Of a stretch of 21,108 bases of DNA, positions 1 through 5,823 are shown in pieces (the stretch's first letter is position 1; every line of letters starts with the position of its first letter). Origin of the DNA: Planctomycetota bacterium (GTDB lineage: Bacteria; Planctomycetota; PLA2). Position numbers and translations under genes: made by a program. The notes beneath the pieces are model-generated. The model was not told the DNA's origin, did not search any database, and worked only from the letters and a program-made list of their open reading frames with translations. The stretch is taken from contig JAKLKT010000001.1 in assembly GCA_023150495.1 (NCBI GenBank), forward strand, positions 1-21,108, given 5' to 3'.

Positions 1-4
1 CGAC

Positions 5-2257
5 CTACTCGTCCTGGCCGCGGATGAAGTAGACGGGCGCGATCGAGATCGCCACCGGACGCGGGACCTGGACGAAGTTCGGCGGCGGGTTGAACATCAG
101 GTTGAAGTCGTACCGCATCGTGCCGCGCTTGAACCCCGCGTCCACGTAGGACGTCCCGCCGCTCCCGGGGAGGACGTACGTCTCGAGGATGCGGTCGTTG
201 GAGATGAGGCCCCCGATCCGGCGGAGCGACTCGTACTTGAACGTGTAGTTCGTCGTTCCCGTGTAGCGGTACGCGTTCTCCGTCTCGATCTCGGCCGCCG
301 TGAGGCCGTAGCGCCAGTTCTTCACCGGCTCGCCGAGGTCGTTGATCTGGAACCCGTCGATGCCGACCCGTCCCGTCGCGGAGAGCAGCGTCGCGTTGAT
401 CTCGGCCTGCGTGGGCAGGCTGTCGGTCATGAGCACGTCGTCGCGCGCCACGACGCCGAGCACGCTCTTGCCGTCGTAGGCCTCGTTGCGGGCGTACGGC
501 TTCGTGTAGTCGCCCCCGTTGAGCATGGCCTTGTCGCCCTCGTCGTCGACGTACCGCAGGTTCCCCGTCACCCGGACCTTCTCGTTGCCGACGACCGTGA
601 CGCGGCCGTTGATGTCGCCGGAGAGCTTCGTGATCCGGCCGTCGATGTAGATCGTGTTGGCGCCGTCCCCGAGGTCGATGTAGGTCTCGCTCACCTGGAC
701 GGGCCACTGCAGCTCCCGCTGCGTCCAGGTGTTGGTCTGCTGCTCGTAGACCGGCGTCGTCTGCTGGACATCGACCGTCTGGGTCTCGTAGACCGGCACG
801 TCGACGTAGTAGGTCTCGGTCACGTAGATCGGCACCTGCCGCGTCCGCTGCTCCTGCTGCGTGCCGACCTGCACCTGGACCTGCTCCGTCCACGTCACGG
901 TCTCGGTGCCGAGCGAATGCTGCTCCTGCACCATGATCTTCTCCTTGTGGTAGCCGACGAGCACCTGCTGCGTGCAGGGGTACTGCTCCTGCTGCCACAC
1001 CCACTCGCCGGGCACGCCGCCGCTGCCGCCGACCGCCGTGCCGCTGCCGGCGTCCGTGTTGTAGGGGACGAAGACCTGGACCCAGCGCGTGCAGGTCACG
1101 GTCTGCGTCTCGTAGTCGGGGACGTCCTGCATCCTCTCGACCCAGACCGTCTCGTAGACCTGCTCCTGCCGCGACCGCGTGACGGTCTGCGTCTCGTAGA
1201 TCGGGACGTCGACGTAGTAGGTCTCGGTGTTGTAGCCGCTCACGACCTGGCGGGTGCGCTGCTCCTGCGTCGTTCCCACCTGCACCTGCTGCTGCTGCTG
1301 GACCGTCTGCGTCGTGTACCCGACGAGGACGTTGACGGTCTGGCTGTAGGTCACGTCCTCGTAGTGGGGGGGCGTGTGCTGCCGGATGCGGGCGCGGCCG
1401 TCCGAGTAGAACCGGATCTCGGCGTCGAGACCCGGCTCTCCGGCGAAGGTCGCCTTGGTCCTCAGGTCCGCGAAGTCGATCGCCTCGAGGTTGATCGGCT
1501 GCGCGTCCGGGTTGCCGTTCTTGATGCTCGTGTTCGCCGTCGTGGCGCCCGCCTTGTAGTCGAAGCCGCTCGCCGCCGAGACCGCGTCCACGTACTGCCC
1601 GTCGGGGAAGTAGAAGTGGATCTGGTCGTTCGAGTGGATGAGCCCGCGCGGCGCCCCGGAGACGCCGAGCGGATGCCGGTTCTGGAAGAAGACGAACGAG
1701 CTGAACGGCTCGTTCTCGCGGATCAGGGCGGAGACGAGCCGCGTCGTGTCTCCCGAGCGCCCGGTCGCCTCGAGGACGTAGTAGCTGTGGGACTTCGCCT
1801 CGGGATCGACGGCCGTGGCCGTCTGCCCCTTGAGCGCCGCGAGGCGCTGGATGTAGTCGCGTCCGTTGTAGACGCGCACGTCCGTCCCCTTGATCTTGCC
1901 GTGGAGGATGCCGTCGGGGTCCTTCAGCCACTCGTCGTCGGCGCCGAACTCGGTCGTGTAGGTGACGGTCGTCGTCACCACGGTCCCGCCGAACTCGCCC
2001 TGCATCGCGTCGCGGATCTCGATGTTCCTGTTCTCGTCCGTGTAGGCGCTCGCGTTGACGACGTTGAGCGCCCTCTGGAGCTGCGAGTAGGCCTCGTGGT
2101 ACGCGCGCGTCTCCTCCTCGAGCAGGCGCTGGTGCCCGCTCTCGGTGACGACGCGGCTCGACGAGATCGCCGCAAGCCCCGCGATCGCGACGGCGATGAA
2201 CAGGATCACCGTCACGAGAATGGTCCCCCGCTCCCCCCCCGCACTTCTGGTTCCCAC
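5..2257 (-). CDS. Pilin-like (PilX/DUF4900-style) surface protein with internal Val/Thr/Gln/Tyr repeats
   Basis: The 750-aa product has a short basic leader and one hydrophobic segment (about residues 12-32, 'TILVTVILFIAVAIAGLAAI'), followed by a polar helix rich in E, Q and R. This is the N-terminus seen in type IV pilus minor-pilin (PilX-like) and DUF4900-type proteins, so it is probably anchored in the inner membrane or exported by a pilus/type II-like machine. Residues about 310-520 are an unusual array rich in V, T, Q, Y and E, with two near-copies of a 34-35-residue unit (325-359 and 462-495) and three 'YETQTV' motifs. Two cysteines flank a Gly/Ser stretch inside the array. The C-terminal part (520-750) looks like ordinary beta-rich sequence. 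The GTG start at 2257 is supported by AAAGGAG five bases upstream. It lies 85 bases downstream of the lipoprotein gene on the same strand. The function is not recognised; the pilin assignment rests only on the N-terminus. Confidence 0.8.
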   Translation of the reverse strand: MGTRSAGGERGTILVTVILFIAVAIAGLAAISSSRVVTESGHQRLLEEETRAYHEAYSQLQRALNVVNASAYTDENRNIEIRDAMQGEFGGTVVTTTVTYTTEFGADDEWLKDPDGILHGKIKGTDVRVYNGRDYIQRLAALKGQTATAVDPEAKSHSYYVLEATGRSGDTTRLVSALIRENEPFSSFVFFQNRHPLGVSGAPRGLIHSNDQIHFYFPDGQYVDAVSAASGFDYKAGATTANTSIKNGNPDAQPINLEAIDFADLRTKATFAGEPGLDAEIRFYSDGRARIRQHTPPHYEDVTYSQTVNVLVGYTTQTVQQQQQVQVGTTQEQRTRQVVSGYNTETYYVDVPIYETQTVTRSRQEQVYETVWVERMQDVPDYETQTVTCTRWVQVFVPYNTDAGSGTAVGGSGGVPGEWVWQQEQYPCTQQVLVGYHKEKIMVQEQHSLGTETVTWTEQVQVQVGTQQEQRTRQVPIYVTETYYVDVPVYETQTVDVQQTTPVYEQQTNTWTQRELQWPVQVSETYIDLGDGANTIYIDGRITKLSGDINGRVTVVGNEKVRVTGNLRYVDDEGDKAMLNGGDYTKPYARNEAYDGKSVLGVVARDDVLMTDSLPTQAEINATLLSATGRVGIDGFQINDLGEPVKNWRYGLTAAEIETENAYRYTGTTNYTFKYESLRRIGGLISNDRILETYVLPGSGGTSYVDAGFKRGTMRYDFNLMFNPPPNFVQVPRPVAISIAPVYFIRGQDE
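773..1288 (-). repeat. Intragenic 34-35-residue duplication in the pilin-like protein
   Basis: Two units of the form VQVGT-QEQRTRQV-(5-7 residues)-ETYYVDVP-YETQTV occur at residues 325-359 (about 1181-1285) and 462-495 (773-874). They differ at only a few positions outside the middle. A third, partial 'DVP-YETQTV' copy sits between them at about residue 384 (near 1100-1120). The array is strongly beta-prone (alternating V/T/Y) and nearly free of charged clusters. Confidence 0.8.
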
Positions 2258-2262
2258 GGTTG

Positions 2263-2269
2263 CTCCTTT
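2263..2269 (-). promoter_or_regulatory. Ribosome binding site fixing the GTG start at 2257
   Basis: Read on the minus strand the bases are AAAGGAG, followed by five bases and GTG. This is the best Shine-Dalgarno in the window and decides for a GTG start with no upstream extension. Confidence 0.75.
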
Positions 2270-2342
2270 GGTGGGGTCGAATGGCGTGCCCGTCTCGGGG
2301 AAACCAGTAGCACCCCGGGGAGGGGAGGCAAACGCAATCGCG

Positions 2343-3365
2343 TCAATTCCGCGCGCGCTGTCTCTCCGCGACGCTGTCGAGCAGCGGGCCCTCGCCTTCG
2401 AGGAAGGAGAGGCCGACGTCGGCGCCGAGGGCGATGGGGGCGAGCAGCCCCTGCCAGAAGGTGCCCGTGACGCTCCCGGAGGGCCGCACGTACTCCTTGT
2501 ACCGGACCTCGAGCGGGGGCGCGGCCCCGGGCCACGGATCGGGTCCCCCGGCCGGGGGCGCCGCGAGCTGCGCGGACCAGACGCCCTCCCACGTCCAGTC
2601 GAGCCCCTCCCGCACCGAGACGACGCGCGCCTGGGCCGCGACCACGACGTCGTCGAGGCGGACCCGGTAGTGCGTCGCGACCGGGTCGCCCGGCTGCCGG
2701 CGCCGCACGAGCACGCGGTAGGGAGCGAGCTCCGCGAGGTTCCGGGAGACCCTCGCCTTCTCCAGCGCCGGCAGCAGGGGCGCGGACGCCCCCTCCGCGT
2801 CGACGAGCCGGATCCAGTGGTGCGTGTCGATGTCGCTCGATCCGACGCAGTGGAGCAGCGCGTCGAGTCCGTGGCCGAGGAGCACGCGCAGGTCCGCGCT
2901 GCCCACGAGGTCGAGGCCGTCGCCGTGCATCCCGGGGGGCTCGTCGATCGGCTCGATCCGGGTCACGATCGCGCTGCGGTCCACCGAGCCGGCGATCCGC
3001 AGCAGCGCGGGCTCGGCCAGCGTCGGCGCCCCATCACGCGGCTGCACGAAGAGGAAGGACGCGGTCGAGGGGCGGAACGGCCCCTTGCCAAGGAGCAGGT
3101 CCCGCCCCGCGAACGAGAAGCCGCGCGGGCGCTCCACGCGGAGCCAGCCCCGGCCGGCCCTGAGATCCTCCGAGAGCCGTCGCGGCAGCGGCCCGGACGG
3201 CTCCAGCTCGAGGAGCAGCGCCGGGGGCGAGCCCGCCTCCGCGGCGCGGCCCACGGCAAGATCGGCCTCGCCGACGATCGTCCCCGGCGCCTCCACGGAC
3301 TCCCTCGCGCGCGGCTCGTTCGAGGCGCACGCGACGAGAAGGAACGCCATGGGGAGGATCCGCAT
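2343..3365 (-). CDS. Predicted lipoprotein of unknown function
   Basis: The 340-aa product begins MRILPMAFLLVACASNE, a short signal sequence ending in a lipobox (L-V-A-C, Cys13), so it is probably lipidated and attached to the inner or outer membrane. The rest is soluble, with no membrane span, and shows no family I recognise. It contains several predicted beta-strand segments and Trp-rich stretches (DWTWEGVW) near residue 270. The ATG at 3365 is kept because it places the lipobox at a normal distance. A second ATG five codons in would also work, but it shortens the n-region. There is only a poor Shine-Dalgarno upstream. An AGCCTA/TAGGCT hexamer 7 bases upstream could be the -10 of a leaderless transcript. 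It precedes the pilin-like gene on the same strand by 85 bases, so the two may be co-transcribed. Confidence 0.8.
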   Translation of the reverse strand: MRILPMAFLLVACASNEPRARESVEAPGTIVGEADLAVGRAAEAGSPPALLLELEPSGPLPRRLSEDLRAGRGWLRVERPRGFSFAGRDLLLGKGPFRPSTASFLFVQPRDGAPTLAEPALLRIAGSVDRSAIVTRIEPIDEPPGMHGDGLDLVGSADLRVLLGHGLDALLHCVGSSDIDTHHWIRLVDAEGASAPLLPALEKARVSRNLAELAPYRVLVRRRQPGDPVATHYRVRLDDVVVAAQARVVSVREGLDWTWEGVWSAQLAAPPAGGPDPWPGAAPPLEVRYKEYVRPSGSVTGTFWQGLLAPIALGADVGLSFLEGEGPLLDSVAERQRARN

Positions 3366-3386
3366 GGCGGAAAGCCTACCAACCGG

Positions 3387-3401
3387 GGGGGCTCCGGGGG
3401 C
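3387..3401. repeat. Copy of the GGGGGCTCCGGGGGC intergenic 15-mer
   Basis: This is an exact copy of the 15-base GC-rich motif that also occurs at 9289, 15909 and (inverted) 16292, with close variants at 14022, 16270 and 4467. Here it lies in the divergent intergenic region between the lipoprotein gene and the HTH gene. I see no complementary arm nearby. Confidence 0.7.
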
Positions 3402-3438
3402 GCCCTAACGCCGCGTTGCCCGCTAACTTCCGTAAGGA

Positions 3439-3466
3439 TTGACGGTACGGGGCGCGTCCCGACAAT
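3439..3466 (+). promoter_or_regulatory. Candidate sigma70-type promoter for the small HTH gene
   Basis: TTGACG (3439-3444), a 16-base spacer and GACAAT (3461-3466) match the -35/-10 consensus at 5/6 and 4/6 positions. The expected transcription start is near 3473, leaving a short leader that holds GGGAGG before the TTG start at 3491. Confidence 0.5.
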
Positions 3467-3490
3467 CGGGGGCGGACAGGGAGGGACACG

Positions 3491-3715
3491 TTGATCCGCG
3501 GACGATCGCTGCGCGCGCTCCGCGAGTCGATGGGCGCCACCGCCCTCGAGCTCGCGGACCGTGCCGGATGCCCTGTCGAGATCCTGCTCCGCGCGGAGTT
3601 CGGGCTCTCGCTGCCGGCGGGCGCCGAGCGGCATCGCCTGGCGGCGGCGTACCGGGTCCCGGTCGAGGACTACGTGCGCCTCGCCCTCGACGAGGCCGAG
3701 AGGGCCGCGGGCTGA
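3491..3715 (+). CDS. Small XRE-like helix-turn-helix protein
   Basis: This 74-aa protein reads as a single Cro/C1-type helix-turn-helix: LRALRES (helix 1), ALELADRAGCPVEILLRAEFG (helices 2-3) and AERHRLAAAYRVPVEDYVRLAL (helices 4-5). It corresponds to the usual 'LRELRE..GLTQEELAERAGVS...' pattern, so it probably binds DNA as a dimer and acts as a repressor. Nothing beyond the DNA-binding domain is present. The start is TTG at 3491, preceded by GGGAGGGA at a good distance and by a plausible promoter. It is divergent from the lipoprotein gene and followed, after 94 bases, by a mini membrane protein. Its target is unknown; self-regulation or control of the divergent lipoprotein/pilin-like genes is an inference from position. 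The recognition helix departs from consensus, so a non-DNA-binding role is possible. Confidence 0.7.
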   Translation: MIRGRSLRALRESMGATALELADRAGCPVEILLRAEFGLSLPAGAERHRLAAAYRVPVEDYVRLALDEAERAAG

Positions 3716-3793
3716 CGTTCATCCCCCGCATCATCGGCGCGATGGCGCCCGGCCGCGAGGCCCCGGCCCCTCTTCCCTCCGCCCCGACCTCGC

Positions 3794-3799
3794 TAGAAT
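3794..3799 (+). promoter_or_regulatory. Candidate -10 element of a leaderless or near-leaderless transcript
   Basis: TAGAAT lies 10 bases upstream of the ATG at 3810, giving an expected leader of about 4 nt. The same hexamer precedes the kinase gene at 10613. No convincing -35 is visible. Confidence 0.4.
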
Positions 3800-3809
3800 G
3801 CGCGGGTCC

Positions 3810-3929
3810 ATGGTGAAGCTCGCCGTCCTCGCGGCTGCCGCGCTGATCCTCTTCGTGATCGTAGGCGCGCTCGTCGTCTTCCCGCTCCTCCAGGTGAAGG
3901 GATTCAAGGTCTTCCGGCGCCGGTACTAG
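3810..3929 (+). CDS. Mini membrane protein
   Basis: A 39-aa protein with one strongly hydrophobic span (residues about 3-27: KLAVLAAAALILFVIVGALV and onward) and a basic C-terminal tail (KGFKVFRRRY). By the positive-inside rule the tail faces the cytoplasm. An in-frame ATG at 3798 would add four residues, but it overlaps the TAGAAT element, so 3810 is preferred. There is no Shine-Dalgarno. I do not recognise a family. Proteins this small often regulate or stabilise larger membrane complexes, but nothing here names a partner. Confidence 0.5.
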   Translation: MVKLAVLAAAALILFVIVGALVVFPLLQVKGFKVFRRRY

Positions 3930-3978
3930 CGTGACGACGGGAAAGGGAAGCCCTCCCCGCCGGGGCGCGGACGTCGTG

Positions 3979-3995
3979 CGGCTCGAGGCGAGCCG
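3979..3995. terminator. Short perfect hairpin between convergent genes
   Basis: CGGCTCG-agg-CGAGCCG forms a 7-bp perfect stem with a 3-base loop in the 123-base gap between the mini membrane protein and the convergent zinc-ribbon gene. No T-tract follows, so terminator function is only a positional inference. Confidence 0.35.
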
Positions 3996-4052
3996 GGCGG
4001 CGACGGGCCTCTGGCGCCACCGCGCCGTGAAGTGGATCTTCCACGTCCGCCG

Positions 4053-4493
4053 TCAGGACCTGCGCGCCTTCTCGAAGCGGTAGTGCTCGTGGCGCTCGAG
4101 GTCGAAGCGCGGCAGGGCCGCGATTCCCTCGGCGCCGCGGTGGTGCGCCTTGCAGCGGTAGCAGATCGCGACGTCCTTCAGGAGTGCGTAGAGGAGCAGG
4201 TCGACCGCCGCGGCCGCGGCCATCGGCCAGAAGGAGCCGAGGAAGAGCCAGAGGATCGCGCCGAGCGCGACGAGGAGGAGGCCGAGCTTCTGGTTGAAGT
4301 CGCGCTGGCGATAGAGCTCCTTGCAGCCGCAGGCGAGGCAGGAGTCGAGGCGGGGGGGCGCGGGGGGCAGCGACGCCTCGGCCCCGCAGTGCCGGCACGG
4401 CCCCTTCGTCCCCGCGGGCATCTCGACCGCCCTCCCGCAGGCGGGGCAGCCGAACTCGACCTTCACGCCCCCGGACCCCCCGTTCGTCGTCAT
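4053..4493 (-). CDS. Zinc-ribbon membrane protein of unknown function
   Basis: The 146-aa product starts with a zinc ribbon (residues about 16-42: CPACG...CRHCG). A second cysteine set follows, CLACGC near residue 54 and CYRC near residue 112, and the two halves of this set are separated by two membrane spans (LGLLLVALGAILWLFL and WPMAAAAAVDLLLYALL). It therefore probably sits in the membrane as a hairpin, with the metal-binding ends on the same (cytoplasmic) side. The ATG overlaps the TGA of the upstream membrane-protein gene (ATGA), making it the last gene of a four-gene operon with polX and nth. Residues 4-9 (NGGSGG) are encoded by a variant of the dispersed GC-rich 15-mer, so the N-terminus may contain a repeat-derived insertion. 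Function unknown. Confidence 0.8.
   Translation of the reverse strand: MTTNGGSGGVKVEFGCPACGRAVEMPAGTKGPCRHCGAEASLPPAPPRLDSCLACGCKELYRQRDFNQKLGLLLVALGAILWLFLGSFWPMAAAAAVDLLLYALLKDVAICYRCKAHHRGAEGIAALPRFDLERHEHYRFEKARRS
4467..4481 (-). repeat. Variant of the GC-rich 15-mer inside a coding region
   Basis: On the minus strand the bases read GGGGGGTCCGGGGGC, differing from the intergenic 15-mer by a TC/CT change. It encodes the Gly/Ser-rich codons just after the start of the zinc-ribbon gene. Confidence 0.5.
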
Positions 4494-5200
4494 GCCGGGA
4501 TCCCCCGCCCGACGGAGAGATAGGCGGCGATCAGCTCGCCGAAGAGGCAGACGAGGACCGTCATCGCGTAGAGGATCCCCGTCGCCGACTGGTTCGACTC
4601 GATCCTCGCGCACTGGATCACCATCCAGCCGAGGAGCAGCGGCACGAGGAGCCCGAGCCCCGCGCGGAGCGAGAGGAAGACCCAGTCCATCATCTGGAGG
4701 TTGCTGCCGAGGAACGCCGGTGCGACGGAGAGCGTGCGGAGGACGAGCAGGCCGAAGAGCAGGTAGGACATGCGCTTCAGCGGCGCGAACGAGAGGCCGC
4801 GCGCGGTCAGGTAGCTGTGGCCGAGGAGCATCGCGCCGAGCGTGCCGCCGGCGACGATCGCGCCCGGGAACGCCGTCCACGGCGGCCGCCACTCCGTCCA
4901 CGCGATGAGGAGCGCGCCCGCGGGGGCGAGCCAGAGCGGCGAGGAGAGGACGGGCAGGCGGTAGGCCATGGCGCGCTGCACGAGGAGCGCGACGAGCGCC
5001 GCCGCCGCGCACGGGATCCACGGCGCACCCGCCGCGAGCGCGAGCGCGGAGAGCCCCGCGATCACGAAGAGGCTCACGTCGCGCCAGGAGCCCTTGTCGA
5101 CGGTCCGGCCGAAGAGGCCGAGGACGATGGCGTAGCCTCCCGCCATGCGGGAGAGGAAGACGGCGAGCGCGGGACCGATCTCGCTATCCGGCATGGTCAT
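4490..5200 (-). CDS. Polytopic integral membrane protein, unknown family
   Basis: This 236-aa protein has about seven or eight hydrophobic helices covering nearly its whole length. Polar residues sit inside or next to helices: GHSYL in the middle, LRTL, and a final segment with QSATGILY...FGELIAAYL. Buried His, Arg and Glu of this kind occur in haem- or quinone-binding membrane subunits and in transporters, but I cannot assign it to a family. The ATG at 5200 overlaps the nth stop codon (ATGA) and is preceded by GAGGA, so translation is probably coupled to nth. Its own TGA overlaps the ATG of the zinc-ribbon protein. A second ATG two codons in is less well placed. Confidence 0.8.
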   Translation of the reverse strand: MTMPDSEIGPALAVFLSRMAGGYAIVLGLFGRTVDKGSWRDVSLFVIAGLSALALAAGAPWIPCAAAALVALLVQRAMAYRLPVLSSPLWLAPAGALLIAWTEWRPPWTAFPGAIVAGGTLGAMLLGHSYLTARGLSFAPLKRMSYLLFGLLVLRTLSVAPAFLGSNLQMMDWVFLSLRAGLGLLVPLLLGWMVIQCARIESNQSATGILYAMTVLVCLFGELIAAYLSVGRGIPA

Positions 5201-5823
5201 TCCTCGCGGCTCGGGCAGCGGTCGTTGAGCACGCAGCCGCCGCAGCGGGGCTTTCTCGCGCTGCACACGCGGCGGCCGTGCCAGATGAGGAGGTGGCCGA
5301 TGTCGATCCAGTCGGAGCGGGGGAGCGCTTCCATCAGGTCCTTCTCGATCCTCACCGGGTCGTCTTCCTTCGTGAGGCCGAGGCGCCGGCTCAGGCGGCG
5401 GACGTGGGTGTCCACGACGACGCCCTCCGCCTTCCCGAACGCCACGCCGAGGACGACGTTCGCCGTCTTGCGCGCGACGCCCGGGAGCGTGAGGAGCTCG
5501 TCCATCGTCTGCGGCACCTTGCCCCCGAAGTCCTTCACCAGCGCCTTCGCCATGCCGGTGATGTTCCTCGCCTTGTTCCGGAAGAACCCGGTCGACTTCA
5601 CGAGCTTCTCGACCGACGGCAGCCGAGCCTTCGCGAGATCGTCGGCCGTCGGGTACTTCGCGAAGAGCGCGGGGGTGACCTTGTTCACCATCTCGTCGGT
5701 GCACTGCGCCGAGAGGATCGTCGAGACGGTCAGCTGGTAGGGGTCCGCATGCGTGAGCGCGCAGCGGGCCTCCGGGTACTCGCCGCGGAGGCGCCGGACG
5801 ACGGTCTTTCCCCACTCGCTCAC
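5197..5823 (-). CDS. nth: Endonuclease III (DNA glycosylase/AP lyase)
   Basis: The 208-aa product removes oxidised pyrimidines from DNA and cuts the abasic strand, the first steps of base excision repair in the cytoplasm. The helix-hairpin-helix with the catalytic lysine is present (LPGVARKTANVVL, about residues 110-122), as is the catalytic aspartate in VVDTHVRRL. The four cysteines of the [4Fe-4S] cluster are in the canonical C-x6-C-x2-C-x5-C spacing at the C-terminus (CSARKPRCGGCVLNDRC). The length is normal for the family (about 210 aa). The start is GTG at 5823, which overlaps the TGA of the polX-like gene (GTGA); the gene in turn overlaps the downstream membrane-protein gene by ATGA. 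Long reading-frame extensions upstream of the GTG run antisense-like through polX and the tRNA and are not coding. Confidence 0.95.
   Translation of the reverse strand: MSEWGKTVVRRLRGEYPEARCALTHADPYQLTVSTILSAQCTDEMVNKVTPALFAKYPTADDLAKARLPSVEKLVKSTGFFRNKARNITGMAKALVKDFGGKVPQTMDELLTLPGVARKTANVVLGVAFGKAEGVVVDTHVRRLSRRLGLTKEDDPVRIEKDLMEALPRSDWIDIGHLLIWHGRRVCSARKPRCGGCVLNDRCPSREE

Noticed and set aside
917..2470. Plus-strand open frame opposite the pilin-like gene
   Set aside because: Its leucine/arginine/valine/aspartate-rich translation is the complement of the repeat array. The minus strand has the good ribosome site and the membrane segment.
3931..4083. 50-codon GTG-started open frame following the mini membrane protein
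   Set aside because: It has no ribosome binding site, overlaps the end of the convergent zinc-ribbon gene and shows no recognisable features; it is more likely intergenic.
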